Origin: Sphingorhabdus contaminans
GTDB taxonomy: Bacteria > Pseudomonadota > Alphaproteobacteria > Sphingomonadales > Sphingomonadaceae
Length of the DNA stretch: 64,000 nucleotides
Direction: 5' to 3'
Assembly: GCF_007280415.1 (NCBI RefSeq)
Contig: NZ_VKKU01000002.1
Coordinates: 806,001 to 870,000, forward strand
Part shown: positions 45,249 through 55,097 of the stretch, piece by piece
How positions within the stretch are numbered: position 1 is the stretch's first letter
Layout: every line of letters starts with the position of its first letter
The notes under the pieces: generated by a model
What the model was told of the DNA's origin: nothing
Databases searched by the model: none
The model's input: only the letters and a program-made list of their open reading frames with translations
Made by a program: the position numbers and the translations under genes

Positions 45249-45872
45249 ATGCCCGCCGAACGTGGCATATCAGCAACAATGACGCCCGCTGGCAAAACTC
45301 CCCGTACCGAACGAGGGCGCAAAACCTTGCGCCTGCTGCTGGATGCAGCTGCGGCCGAGTTTGGGGAAAAGGGTTTTCATGAAAGCTCGGTGGTCAGCAT
45401 TACGCAGCGCGCGGGCGTCGCTCTGGGCAGCTTTTATACCTATTTCGATTCGAAAGATTCATTGTTCCAGGCGCTCGTTCGCGACATGTCGGCCCGGGTG
45501 CGCAACACCGTTGGCCCCGTCATGGCTGCCGAGCCCGACCGTCTCGACGGTGAGCGCAAGGGCCTAGCCGAATTCTTGCGCTTTGTGCGGCGGCACAAGG
45601 AATTATACCGGATTATCGACGAGGCGGAGTTTGTCGATCCGCCCAGCTACCGCGCACATTATGAAAATACCGTGGCGGGCTATATCGCCAGTCTGAAAGA
45701 TGCCGCCACCAAAGGACAGGTCCGCGCAGATGTCGAAGAAGTGCACGCCTGGGCAATTGTCGGCATGAACGTGTTTCTGGGTCTGCGCTATGGCGTAATG
45801 GGTGAGGATCGCGACGCGAACGAGGTTGCCCAGATTGCTGCAGATTTCCTGACCCATGGCTTGAAACGGTAA
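45249..45872 (+). CDS. TetR/AcrR-family transcriptional regulator
   Basis: 207-residue repressor. N-terminal helix-turn-helix (about 20-70): RKTLRLLLDAAAAEFGEKGF, then SVVSITQRAGVALGSFYTYF, which is the recognition block with the GSFYTYF end. The C-terminal ligand domain is mostly helical. Divergent from the TonB receptor with a 22-bp palindrome in between, so it probably represses the receptor and itself until an inducer binds. AGGAAAG precedes ATG 45249. The inducer is unknown. Confidence 0.92.
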   Translation: MPAERGISATMTPAGKTPRTERGRKTLRLLLDAAAAEFGEKGFHESSVVSITQRAGVALGSFYTYFDSKDSLFQALVRDMSARVRNTVGPVMAAEPDRLDGERKGLAEFLRFVRRHKELYRIIDEAEFVDPPSYRAHYENTVAGYIASLKDAATKGQVRADVEEVHAWAIVGMNVFLGLRYGVMGEDRDANEVAQIAADFLTHGLKR

Positions 45873-45935
45873 AGCTGTCCCCAATCCGCTCGGTTACCGG
45901 TTCCAATTGCGGACAAATCCCTCTAAGCGGCGCGC

Positions 45936-47498
45936 ATGACGCTGAACCGCCGAACATTTGCTATCATTTCCCACCCTGACGCCGGTAAAACGACGTTGAC
46001 CGAAAAGCTTTTGCTGCAAGGCGGCGCAATCCATCTTGCCGGTGAAGTCAAGGCGCGCGGGCAAGCGCGACGGGCGCGTTCGGACTGGATGAAAATCGAA
46101 CAGCAGCGCGGAATCTCCGTTACTTCTTCGGTCATGACCTTCCAGAAGGATGGCATTGTCTTCAATCTGCTAGATACGCCCGGGCATGAGGATTTCTCGG
46201 AAGACACTTACCGGACCCTCACCGCTGTTGATTCCGCGATCATGGTGATCGATGCGGCAAAAGGTATCGAGCCACAGACCCGCAAATTGTTCGAAGTGTG
46301 CCGCCTGCGCTCGGTACCGATCATCACCTTTGTAAACAAGGTGGACCGTGAGGGGCGTCCGGCATTCGAAACTATTGACGAGGTTGCCGATGCACTTGCG
46401 CTGGACGTCTGCCCGATGAACTGGCCCGTCGGCATGGGTGGAGAATTTGAAGGGCTGTTTGATTTTACCACCGGCCGCTTGAGCCAGCCTTCAGGGGACA
46501 GCAGGGCATTTGAAGGCATGTGCAGTGACCATGAATGCCTGGATGCAACCAGTCTGGACCAGGTGTTGTCCGCAGAAGGAGTTGCGCGTCTGCGCGAAGA
46601 GGCGGAGCTTGCGCAGGCAGGCTATTCCGAATTTGACCTTACCGCCTTTCGGAACGGTGATCTGACACCGGTTTATTTCGGATCTGCCCTGAAAGAATTC
46701 GGCATCATCGAACTGATCACCGCCATTGCCGCTTTCGCACCGCCGCCACGTCCGCAACCCAGTTCGAAAGGCGAAATTGATCCTTCTGCCAAGGAAGTCA
46801 CGGGCTTTATCTTCAAGGTGCAGGCAAATATGGATCCGCAGCATCGGGACCGTATTGCCTTTATGCGGCTTTGCTCCGGAACGTTCAAACGGGGCATGAA
46901 ATTGACCCCATCGGGCCTCGGTAAGCCGGTTGCTATCCACTCGCCCATCCTGTTTTTTGCACAGGACCGTGAAATCGCCGACAGTGCCGAGCCTGGAGAT
47001 ATCATCGGCATTCCCAACCACGGGACCTTGCGCGTTGGTGACACCTTGTCGGAAAAGAACGATGTTCGCTTTACTGGTCTTCCCAATTTCGCGCCGGAAA
47101 TCCTGCGCCGGGTTGTGCTGCGCGACCCCACCAAGACCAAACAATTGCGCAAAGCCCTCGACGATCTGAGCGAAGAGGGAGTCATTCAGGTATTCTATCC
47201 GGAAGTCGGTTCTAACTGGGTTATCGGCGTGGTCGGGCAATTGCAGCTTGATGTGCTCATTTCCCGTCTCGAGGCGGAATATAAGGTCGATGCCTTTTTA
47301 GAAGCAGCGCCGTATGACACAGCCCGCTGGCTGGTCGGCCCGGACAGCGCGCTGGCACAATTTGCATCTTTCAATGCCGGCAATATGGCCAAGGATCGCG
47401 ACGGCCATCCCGTCTTCATGGCCAAATCGGCATGGGATGTGGGTTACCAGCAGGAAAAGCATCCGGATCTGAAATTCAGCGCAACAAAGGAGCGTTGA
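45936..47498 (+). CDS. prfC: Peptide chain release factor 3
   Basis: 520-residue RF3 GTPase that recycles RF1/RF2 after termination. G1 SHPDAGKTTLTEKLLL, G2 region GISVTSSVM, G3 DTPGHEDFSEDTYRT, G4 NKVDRE, plus FDFTTGRL and a C-terminal RF3 domain with LVGPDSALAQFASFNAGNMAKDRDGHP (given in part). The length is typical (about 525). Transcribed from its own start 63 bases after the TetR gene. It converges with the GH42 gene. Confidence 0.95.
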   Translation: MTLNRRTFAIISHPDAGKTTLTEKLLLQGGAIHLAGEVKARGQARRARSDWMKIEQQRGISVTSSVMTFQKDGIVFNLLDTPGHEDFSEDTYRTLTAVDSAIMVIDAAKGIEPQTRKLFEVCRLRSVPIITFVNKVDREGRPAFETIDEVADALALDVCPMNWPVGMGGEFEGLFDFTTGRLSQPSGDSRAFEGMCSDHECLDATSLDQVLSAEGVARLREEAELAQAGYSEFDLTAFRNGDLTPVYFGSALKEFGIIELITAIAAFAPPPRPQPSSKGEIDPSAKEVTGFIFKVQANMDPQHRDRIAFMRLCSGTFKRGMKLTPSGLGKPVAIHSPILFFAQDREIADSAEPGDIIGIPNHGTLRVGDTLSEKNDVRFTGLPNFAPEILRRVVLRDPTKTKQLRKALDDLSEEGVIQVFYPEVGSNWVIGVVGQLQLDVLISRLEAEYKVDAFLEAAPYDTARWLVGPDSALAQFASFNAGNMAKDRDGHPVFMAKSAWDVGYQQEKHPDLKFSATKER

Positions 47499-47531
47499 TT
47501 ACGGAGTTGCGCGGGTTTCGTCGCCGCTGCG

Positions 47532-49511
47532 CTAACGCCAGACGGAAACGCCAAAAGGTTCGACAAGCTGCCCGCCCAGGATGAAATTCGCCCCATCCGG
47601 CGCAGGCACATGGACTGGCTCAGCAGCAAGATTGAAGGCAAAAGTCATCCCCCCCCGACGCCGTAACCGGAGCGTGGAGGGCAAGGGTGTAACCGCGATA
47701 TCCGCTTCCGCGCACAGCCGGACCAGCAGGCTTTTCAAAAATGCATCATCCGTAAGGGTCGCGACATAAGTAGTGCGGCCCGATCGGATGGCAGCAGGGC
47801 TGCCATCTTCATAGCTGGCGATTATCTCAGCCTCATCCACCTCAATAGTCTCACGCCAACGTCCGCTTGTGAAACATTCCCCCTGATAGTTCAGAAGTTC
47901 GGTGCAATCCGGCCGCAAGGTTTCAACGGCAATGATCTTCGCCGGTACAAACTCCCGCAAAGGACCAGGCGGCAAACCTTCACTGATCGAAAATTCCTGC
48001 GTTTTGGCGCCCGAACGCGGCCCGAAAAAAAGTAAGCCGTCACTTGCGCGCAAGCGTTGCATAACCGCATCATCCGGCATGGCCAATGTCGGCGCGACGA
48101 TAAGCCTGTACCCTGCCAGCGATGCTTGCCCAGCGGACAAGATATCAACATCGACCCCTAAAGCCCGCAATGCACAATAATATTGGAAGACTACCGCCGG
48201 ATAGCGATAGCCAGCTCCCTGCCGTTCAATATCATCAACGAAAGCAGATGCGGTGTCGACGAGCAACGCGACCGGCGCTTTAGCTGCTGCTTCTGAAAGA
48301 TCGCCAAGCTGCGCCATCTCCCGTGCGACCTGCTCAACTTCCGGCCAGGCTGGCGAAGGATGGTCATCGGGACGCAGCAATCCGGCATGCATCTGTTCCT
48401 GGGCAAAGGGCACCTGACGCCAGCGGAAATAGGCCACACAGGCTGCGCCATGGGCAAAAGCCTGCAAGGACCAATGCCGGATCATTCCAGGGGCCGGTCG
48501 TGGATTATGGGGCGCCCAGTTTACCGGTCCGGGTTGCTGTTCCATCACCCACCAGGCGCCTTTGGAAAGTCCGCGCACAGTATCGAAATTCAATGCGGCC
48601 AGGTCCGGATGACCCGTACGCATGAAGGGCTGCCAATCCGCAGCCGGTGCCTTTGCCATCAGTTGATCGGAAAAGCCGAGCGGATAATTGTCATAGCTAA
48701 CAAAATCTAGGCCTTGGGTCAGCGCGGCATTGTCGACGCCGGTTGTCGCAGGCGGAATGATATTGTGCGTAACCCATTGTTCCTTGCCGGCATGTGCCCG
48801 GATTGCGGCAATCATGACGTCATGAAAGCGCACGACCTGATCCGAGGCAAATCGGCGAAAGGCGAGCCGATGGGCAGGGTTGGTTTCACAGACGGTAAAG
48901 AATGGCAGGTCGATCTGGTCGAAACTGTCATATTCCATCGACCAGAACACATTGCCCCATGCGTCATTGAGCGCGTCTATGGTCCCGTAGCGTTTTGCAC
49001 ACCACAGCCGGAACGCGTCGCGCGCCGCCGGTGACGCGCTAAGCGTCGTATCGTGGCAGCAAAGTTCATTGTCGGTCTGCCAACCTGCGACATAGGGATG
49101 GGAGCCGTAGCGCTGCGCCATAGCCGCGCTGATGCGTTCCGCCTGAGCAAGATAGGTTTTGCTGGAAAAGTCGTAATGACGGCGCGAACCGAAGCCGCGG
49201 CGCAAACCGGTTTCGATATCGACAGGCAAAATATCGGGATATTTTTCACAAAGCCATTTGGGCGGTGTTGCTGTTGGCGTACCGAGGACGACCTTCAATC
49301 CGGCTGTACCCAGAGTGTCAATGGCGCGGTCCATCCACTCCCAAGTGAACGCACCTTCGCTTTTCTCCACACGGCCCCAGGCAAATTCACCGATGCGCAC
49401 ATAAGAGAGGCCGAGATCGCGCATACGCTGCGCATCGCGGGCCCACATATTTTCGGGCCAATGTTCGGGATAATAGCAAACGCCTAACATGACGGTCTTG
49501 TTACTGGACAT
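47532..49511 (-). CDS. Beta-galactosidase, glycoside hydrolase family 42
   Basis: 659-residue GH42 enzyme. N-terminal TIM barrel: LGVCYYPEHWPENMW, YVRIGEFAWGRVE, and the acid/base Glu in GWQTDNELC (E149). The nucleophile is E324 in WWVMEQQPGPVNW. A trimerisation domain and C-terminal beta domain follow. Start at ATG 49511; a TTG at 49550 would overlap the oxygenase gene by 20 bases and is less likely. No signal peptide, so it works in the cytoplasm. GH42 enzymes hydrolyse beta-galactosides, but within this sucrose-type locus a different beta-galactoside or plant oligosaccharide is possible. It is the last gene of a halogenase-oxygenase-GH42 operon. Confidence 0.92.
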   Translation of the reverse strand: MSSNKTVMLGVCYYPEHWPENMWARDAQRMRDLGLSYVRIGEFAWGRVEKSEGAFTWEWMDRAIDTLGTAGLKVVLGTPTATPPKWLCEKYPDILPVDIETGLRRGFGSRRHYDFSSKTYLAQAERISAAMAQRYGSHPYVAGWQTDNELCCHDTTLSASPAARDAFRLWCAKRYGTIDALNDAWGNVFWSMEYDSFDQIDLPFFTVCETNPAHRLAFRRFASDQVVRFHDVMIAAIRAHAGKEQWVTHNIIPPATTGVDNAALTQGLDFVSYDNYPLGFSDQLMAKAPAADWQPFMRTGHPDLAALNFDTVRGLSKGAWWVMEQQPGPVNWAPHNPRPAPGMIRHWSLQAFAHGAACVAYFRWRQVPFAQEQMHAGLLRPDDHPSPAWPEVEQVAREMAQLGDLSEAAAKAPVALLVDTASAFVDDIERQGAGYRYPAVVFQYYCALRALGVDVDILSAGQASLAGYRLIVAPTLAMPDDAVMQRLRASDGLLFFGPRSGAKTQEFSISEGLPPGPLREFVPAKIIAVETLRPDCTELLNYQGECFTSGRWRETIEVDEAEIIASYEDGSPAAIRSGRTTYVATLTDDAFLKSLLVRLCAEADIAVTPLPSTLRLRRRGGMTFAFNLAAEPVHVPAPDGANFILGGQLVEPFGVSVWR

Positions 49512-49530
49512 TCCGTCAAGAGCAAGAGCT

Positions 49531-50889
49531 TCATGTACGCTTGATATCAAAAGCGATTGTCAGTCGCTCCCCTGCGTCAAAAGGAATGGTGCTATGCCAC
49601 ATGGTGGACGGAAACAGGACCAGCCGCCCCGGACGTGGCTCGACAGTTTGATAGGCAGGCAGATCGAGGCCCAGTTCCGGTGGTGGTGTGCCCAAGGCGA
49701 AATGTCCGGAGGGCGGCGGTCCCGGTTGGTCGGGTAAGGCGACGTAGAAGGCCGAACTGATCCAGCCGTTCACATGGCTGTGGCTTGCGTGAAAACCGCG
49801 ATCCACAAGCCGCACAGACCAGCTTCCGTCCAGCAGAAGCTTTGAGCGGTCTGCCGCAAGAAGCGGATGTCTGGGATCTGGTGGCGGCAATGCCTCTACG
49901 TAACCGCGCACGGCATCCATGATCGCTCGCCGGATGGATTGCACCTTTGGATCGGGATGGAAAAACAGCGGGCGATCGGTTTGGGTGCCACCGCGGACCG
50001 ACTGTTCGGGATAGGGCGCCTGAAGGATATGCAAGCACCGCAGCATTTCGGCCAGATCCGAAATCTGTGCCGATGAGATATCCAGATCAAGCACCGCCAA
50101 ATAGGGCGGCGCGCCATCAAGCCACTGCGCCAGCGCGTTGCCCGTCAGCCGCCAGATCAAAGACAGATAAGGCCAGAACATTGCACCGGCAGGCGTCCCG
50201 ATATGGCGGCGCGCACATTCCTCAGCGGCACCCCACTGACTGCGACGCAGGTGGTATCGCACCCGGCACAGATCCAGACCCGGATCACGCAACCCTTCGA
50301 CATCTGCAAATGCGGTATCGGCCCCGGCATCGTCACCCGATTCCGCAGCGAGATAGAAGCGGGCGGAACGCAAGTCATTCTGGCCGGGATAAAGCGTTTC
50401 CGCTTTTGCCAAAATCTCCCTGACTTTTTCCCAATCCCTGATCATTGCCGCCTGATGGAACCAGGCGAGGTGAAGTGCCAGCGAACCGTCCTGCTGCGCA
50501 CAGGCCTGCGCATAGCTGCGGTCGTAATCCACCGCATCACCTGTCGTGAGCCTAATGCGCGCCAAAATGCCATGGCCTTCGGTCCATTTGGGATGCTGTT
50601 CCAATGCGCTTTCCAGCAAGGCTTCAGCCGTGTCCCGCTCCCCTTCCGATGCCAGAGCCAGTGCGCGATTGCGGATCAGCTCCATGTCCCCAGGGTTTAA
50701 CGTGCATGCACGGGCAAAAAGCCCTGCTGAAGGCCGCCAGCTTTCGTAATGCAAAAGCGCGCGGACAGCCGCAATTTGTGGATTATCAGGGGAAAGCCGG
50801 TGGGCCTCGTCAATGGCTTCAACCGCGCTTTCGATATCCTGAATCTGCCGCGCCTGGCATGCTGCCCCGAATAGCGCGGCGGCATCCAC
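49531..50889 (-). CDS. TPR-containing putative 2OG-Fe(II) oxygenase
   Basis: 452-residue protein. Residues 1-230 form TPR-like helix pairs (DEAHRLSPDNPQIAAV, LARACTLNPGDMEL in fragments). The C-terminal 100 residues resemble the 2OG-FeII_Oxy_5 family: HASHSHVNGWISSAFYV with H370 and H372, then FPSTMWHSTIPFDAGERLTI with H432 and R442, the iron ligands and 2-oxoglutarate Arg. Members hydroxylate unknown substrates, often near flavin halogenases. It starts three bases after the halogenase stop. The TPR half suggests a protein or peptide partner. Substrate unknown. Confidence 0.82.
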   Translation of the reverse strand: MDAAALFGAACQARQIQDIESAVEAIDEAHRLSPDNPQIAAVRALLHYESWRPSAGLFARACTLNPGDMELIRNRALALASEGERDTAEALLESALEQHPKWTEGHGILARIRLTTGDAVDYDRSYAQACAQQDGSLALHLAWFHQAAMIRDWEKVREILAKAETLYPGQNDLRSARFYLAAESGDDAGADTAFADVEGLRDPGLDLCRVRYHLRRSQWGAAEECARRHIGTPAGAMFWPYLSLIWRLTGNALAQWLDGAPPYLAVLDLDISSAQISDLAEMLRCLHILQAPYPEQSVRGGTQTDRPLFFHPDPKVQSIRRAIMDAVRGYVEALPPPDPRHPLLAADRSKLLLDGSWSVRLVDRGFHASHSHVNGWISSAFYVALPDQPGPPPSGHFALGTPPPELGLDLPAYQTVEPRPGRLVLFPSTMWHSTIPFDAGERLTIAFDIKRT

Positions 50890-50892
50890 GGT

Positions 50893-52398
50893 TTAGATGC
50901 CCGCCTTGCAATGCTGGTCGATAAATTGCTGGTGTGTGGGCTGGCGCCCGGCTTCGAACTGCATCGCACCGCGCAATTTACCCAGCCACTCCCGGCCGTC
51001 GATACCGCGGTAATCAAATAGCGGATCGACAGCTTCCGGAATATTGCCCTGCCCTATATGGACCGCCAGCCAGCTGGGAGGGCCAAATAAGTCCATGTCG
51101 CGGGCGATGTGGCGTCCATAGCTTTTGAAATGGTCAATCTTGAACTGTAACGTGTCGGGAATGGCCATTTGCGCGCAATATCGCCAAAGTTCGCCATCGT
51201 CGCGGGTGCTAAGCTTGTAATGCAGCACCAGAAAATCACGAATGCGTTCAAACTCGGTCACGGCGATATGGTTATATTCGTCGGCCAAGAGCGGGTTGAA
51301 ATCCTTATCCGGAAACAGCGCGAGCAACTTTGATATCCCGGCCTGGATCAAATGCAGGCTGGTGGATTCCAGCGGCTCCATAAAACCGCTCGACAGGCCT
51401 ATGGCGATGACATTCTTGTTCCAGAACTTCCGCCGCCGCCCTGTCGTAAAGCGCAAGCGGTTGGGACCGGCGAGCGCTTCTCCGTCCAGATTGGCGCGCA
51501 GTGTTTCCTCCGCCTCATCGTCCGAAATAAACTGGCTGCAATAGACATAGCCGTTTCCGGTCCGGTGTTGTAGCGGGATACGCCATTGCCACCCGGCGGT
51601 GCGTGCGGTGGATCGGGTGTAGGGGGTAAATTCGCCTGCCTTGGCGCATGGCATCGCGACCGCACGGTCGCAAGGCAGCCAATGTGACCAGTCTTCATAG
51701 CCCGTTTGCAAACTACCCTCGATCAGCAGGCCGCGAAAGCCCGAACAGTCTATGAACAGATCGGCGCCAAATACTTGGCCATCTTCCAGCTGGACGGAGC
51801 TGACAAACCCGTTCTCGCCATGTTGTGCGACCGACGCGATCTTGCCTTCGACACGCTTTACGCCGCGCTCTTCGGAATAGCGGCGGAGATAGCGCGCATA
51901 GAGTCCGGCGTCGAAATGATAGGCATAGTCAAATGTCGACAGAACATTGCGCGGGTCCTGTCCGGGCCGTGTAAAACGCCCCGCCCGCGCAAGTGCCCAC
52001 GCCATGCTGTGTTCGTCAAATGCGGCGGTCTCGCCTGCTTCGCGCGCTTTCAGCCAATAATGGTGCAGGCTGACAATATCGAACGCCCGGCCATGGGGTC
52101 CGAAGGGGTGGAAATAGCGATTCCCCAAATGGCCCCAATCGACAAATTCGATCCCCAGCTTGAACGAGCCCTGCGTTGCTTTCACGAATTCCCGTTCATC
52201 AATGCCGAGCATTTCGTTAAACGTGCGGATGGGCGGGATCGTGGCCTCACCTACACCGACGGTGCCGATATCGTCGGATTCGATCAGGGTGATCCGGCAC
52301 CCTTGCCGAAGGCTGTTCGACAGCGCGGCCGCGGTCATCCATCCGGCTGACCCGCCGCCGACAATTACAATCGATTCGATACGCTTGTCCGTCATCAT
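50893..52398 (-). CDS. Flavin-dependent halogenase, tryptophan-halogenase family
   Basis: 501-residue FAD-dependent halogenase. The FAD motif is [10 protein letters not shown] (11-20) and the halogenase signature GWQWRIP (W-x-W-x-I-P) is present, with the catalytic Lys of HOX-forming enzymes as K80 in [12 protein letters not shown]. The C-terminal [17 protein letters not shown] is also typical. It needs a flavin reductase (not in the window). The substrate is probably an indole or another aromatic, but homologues near TonB receptors in sphingomonads and Caulobacter have unclear substrates. Following the TonB-receptor gene after a terminator, it is first of the halogenase-2OG-GH42 operon. Confidence 0.9.
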   Translation of the reverse strand: MMTDKRIESIVIVGGGSAGWMTAAALSNSLRQGCRITLIESDDIGTVGVGEATIPPIRTFNEMLGIDEREFVKATQGSFKLGIEFVDWGHLGNRYFHPFGPHGRAFDIVSLHHYWLKAREAGETAAFDEHSMAWALARAGRFTRPGQDPRNVLSTFDYAYHFDAGLYARYLRRYSEERGVKRVEGKIASVAQHGENGFVSSVQLEDGQVFGADLFIDCSGFRGLLIEGSLQTGYEDWSHWLPCDRAVAMPCAKAGEFTPYTRSTARTAGWQWRIPLQHRTGNGYVYCSQFISDDEAEETLRANLDGEALAGPNRLRFTTGRRRKFWNKNVIAIGLSSGFMEPLESTSLHLIQAGISKLLALFPDKDFNPLLADEYNHIAVTEFERIRDFLVLHYKLSTRDDGELWRYCAQMAIPDTLQFKIDHFKSYGRHIARDMDLFGPPSWLAVHIGQGNIPEAVDPLFDYRGIDGREWLGKLRGAMQFEAGRQPTHQQFIDQHCKAGI

Positions 52399-52434
52399 TT
52401 CCCGTTACGCCCGCCACTTGTTTTTGCAACGAAA

Positions 52435-52466
52435 ACGGGTCCGGAAGCTTTCGCCACCGGACCCGT
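52435..52466 (-). terminator. Terminator after the TonB receptor, before the halogenase
   Basis: ACGGGTCCGG and CCGGACCCGT form a perfect 10-bp stem with a 12-base loop. Read on the minus strand, the stem is followed by TTTTCGTTG, a short U-rich run. It separates the receptor from the halogenase operon and could be read through at a low level. Confidence 0.8.
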
Positions 52467-52504
52467 CTCTTATCCTGTCGAAGGTGCGACCCTTCGGGCC
52501 TGGT

Positions 52505-55024
52505 TTAGAAGCTGAAACGCACCGAACCGGTCAGCGTGCGGCCGATCACCGGTGTGCCGGTAATGCCACCACCAAAGGTGCCATTGCCATTACCGCGCGA
52601 GTCATAGGTGTTGAACAGGTTGTAGACGTTAAGGCCCACTTCCAGATTATCGAGCGGCATGACCTTCAAATTGGTGTTGAAGACCGTTTTGCCCGGATAC
52701 ACCAGGGCCCCGTCAAAGGTGCTCGACTGGCCCACGGCGGTGACGCCGATCGTGGCAATTTCCATTACGTCATAATTCGCCGACAGCGAATAGCTGAGGT
52801 CCGGAATGTTCAGTGCGCGGCCAAAGTTGGCCGAGCCTGCCACCTGCGTGCCGTTGCGTGTCGACGTGAACTTCTGCTTCGCCTTTGTATAGGTGGCGTT
52901 GGCGATGAAGTTGAAACCGCCCAGACGCAGAGTTGCGAAGAATTCCGCACCCTGGGTTTTGAAGCTGTTGTCAATGACGCAGCCGCCGCCCGGGCAGATG
53001 CCGGTCGTGGTCGGTTCAAAGTCGCTGCGCTTGAAGTCGCCCTTGAGCAGGGTGAATTCCACGGTGTAACGGCCACCGCCCAGATCACCGCGGTTCTTCA
53101 AACCGATTTCATACTGGTTCACAAAGTCGACCGAAGGTGTCACGCCATCGGTACAGGCCAGCGCGGTTGCCTGTGCGCGGGTGCACAGGCTGCCATCCGG
53201 ATTGAACTTGCCGCTGACGGTTTGACGGTCGCTGTTGAACCGGCCACCGCGCGAAGCGCGGCCAAAGATCGAGAGATCCGGCGTTGCCTTCCACAAGGCA
53301 CCTGCTGTCCAGCTGGTGTAGCTGCGGCTGTAATCGAGCACTTCGCGGGTGCCATTGGCCGTCATCGTGGGGATGAGCACACCATTGGAATTGATGTTGA
53401 GCTCCGCACCCCCTGCAATGGTGTAGCCCGATGCCTTGACCTTTTCAAACCGGACGCTGCCGTCCAGATTGAACGTGTCGTTGTCGAGAACCAACTGCGC
53501 ATAAGGCGCGGTGTTGGTATAGGACAGGTCATAGTCACGTGCACAACAACTACCCCAGTTATTATTATAACCGGAGATGCCTTCCTGCGTGATCTTGTTG
53601 GCAGCCGCAGTCGCGGTCGGGCTGTCAAATAGGTCCAGCTGTGACGGGTTGTTACCGCTAAGTTCGCGCAGTGATTTGTTGACGTGCCAGTCCATTGCGA
53701 TGGTCTGGTCCATGTAGAAATAGCCGACGCGTGCAGTCAGTTCCGCAAAGCCGGTTTCAAATTTGCCCGCGATGGTCAGATCGTTCACAAAGCTGCCGAG
53801 ATCACGGATATTCGTCTTCACATTGACGTTATTGTCCAGATAGGTGCCCGTGTAGAGCTGGCCGGCATTGGGTCCGCTCGCATAGCGGATCGCCTGCACG
53901 GTACGGCCATTGACGGTCGAACCCAGAACGCTGGCCGTTGTCGCAATGCCAAGGAATGGCGAAGCAAAACCACCGCTCAAATCCGAATAGCGCGCATTAT
54001 TGTCCACGGTGATATTGTCGCTCAACTCATAACGGAACTGCGCACCGATCGATTTCTGCTTGGTGGTGATCCCGTCCATCTTGACGCGTTCCAGTGTGCC
54101 TTCCCGATTATAGATGAGGAAGCTCTGGTTATAGAGCGAGTAATTGGTGTCCTTGCGGCCGTCAAAGCCGGGGAACGGACGAATATTGCTCACCTTTCCG
54201 CCGCTGATCGTCGCCAGTGCAGGTGCGCCGGTGTAATTGGGCTCTGCTGTGTCGGCATATTTGAACAAGAGACGGAAATAGCCTTTGCCGTCTCCAAATT
54301 CCTTGGTGACATTGGCCTTGACCTGAATGCTGTCGCTGAGGTTGTAGCCGGCGTCGAGCGGGCCGCGACCGCGCTTGAACGAACCGCCAACATGGAAATT
54401 CATGCTGTCGGTCAAAGGACCACCATAGCGGAAGTTCAACTGGGTTTCGCTGTAGTCGATACCCTTTTTCAGCTCGACATAACCACCCTCTTCGCGGCCA
54501 TAGTTGCTGATATAGTTGATGACGGCGCCGGGAGCTTGCGACGCAAAGGTTGTCGCAGAACCGCCGCGCACCGCTTCGATATTGGCGACGGACGGATCAA
54601 AGCGGGTCCAATAGTCGTTGTTACCGAACTGGATATCGCCGAACAGCACGACAGGAAGGCCGTCTTCCTGTAGCTGCACGAAGGGAGCACCACCGGTCGC
54701 AACGGGCAAACCGCGTACCGCGATGTTGGAGTTACCGCCGGGACCCGACGTTCCGGGCACCTGAATACCGGGGATCAGTTTGAAGACTTCGGCTTCTGAA
54801 CTGGGCTGGAAATCCTGGATCAACTGCGCGTCGATGCTGGTGACCGATACCGAGGTTTCGATTTTGGTCTGGTCACGGCCGGAGGCGGTGACCACAATTT
54901 CGTCAAGGCTGGAAACTTCTTCATCAGCCGCCGCCGCTTCATCTTGTGCAGACACCGGAACGGCGACCAATGCGGCGCAAAGTGCAATCGCGGACGCGTA
55001 GCCATGCATATGGGATATCTTCAT
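52505..55024 (-). CDS. TonB-dependent receptor
   Basis: 839-residue outer-membrane receptor with signal peptide MKISHMHGYASAIALCAALV (cleavage near SAQ), plug domain (about 40-160, with DEIVVTASGRDQTKIETSVS) and beta barrel ending in TGSVRFSF. It lies upstream of the halogenase operon and downstream of the sucrose-type transporter. By analogy with SuxA-type carbohydrate uptake loci it could import sucrose or related oligosaccharides, but no ligand motif is readable. Its 166-base upstream region contains palindromic half-sites similar to those of the LacI regulon in this block. Confidence 0.93.
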   Translation of the reverse strand: MKISHMHGYASAIALCAALVAVPVSAQDEAAAADEEVSSLDEIVVTASGRDQTKIETSVSVTSIDAQLIQDFQPSSEAEVFKLIPGIQVPGTSGPGGNSNIAVRGLPVATGGAPFVQLQEDGLPVVLFGDIQFGNNDYWTRFDPSVANIEAVRGGSATTFASQAPGAVINYISNYGREEGGYVELKKGIDYSETQLNFRYGGPLTDSMNFHVGGSFKRGRGPLDAGYNLSDSIQVKANVTKEFGDGKGYFRLLFKYADTAEPNYTGAPALATISGGKVSNIRPFPGFDGRKDTNYSLYNQSFLIYNREGTLERVKMDGITTKQKSIGAQFRYELSDNITVDNNARYSDLSGGFASPFLGIATTASVLGSTVNGRTVQAIRYASGPNAGQLYTGTYLDNNVNVKTNIRDLGSFVNDLTIAGKFETGFAELTARVGYFYMDQTIAMDWHVNKSLRELSGNNPSQLDLFDSPTATAAANKITQEGISGYNNNWGSCCARDYDLSYTNTAPYAQLVLDNDTFNLDGSVRFEKVKASGYTIAGGAELNINSNGVLIPTMTANGTREVLDYSRSYTSWTAGALWKATPDLSIFGRASRGGRFNSDRQTVSGKFNPDGSLCTRAQATALACTDGVTPSVDFVNQYEIGLKNRGDLGGGRYTVEFTLLKGDFKRSDFEPTTTGICPGGGCVIDNSFKTQGAEFFATLRLGGFNFIANATYTKAKQKFTSTRNGTQVAGSANFGRALNIPDLSYSLSANYDVMEIATIGVTAVGQSSTFDGALVYPGKTVFNTNLKVMPLDNLEVGLNVYNLFNTYDSRGNGNGTFGGGITGTPVIGRTLTGSVRFSF

Positions 55025-55097
55025 ATCATCCTCCCCTAAAAATCGAAAACGGGCGCTGTTTTACGCCTCCACTGCGCTTGATAGTGATTTGGAAATC

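Noticed and set aside
49512-49550. TTG start of the GH42 gene at 49550
   Set aside because: It overlaps the oxygenase gene by 20 bases and has no ribosome binding site; ATG 49511 opens the conserved region.
52160-53632. 490-codon open frame on the plus strand
   Set aside because: Spans the antisense of the halogenase and TonB receptor and includes the terminator between them.
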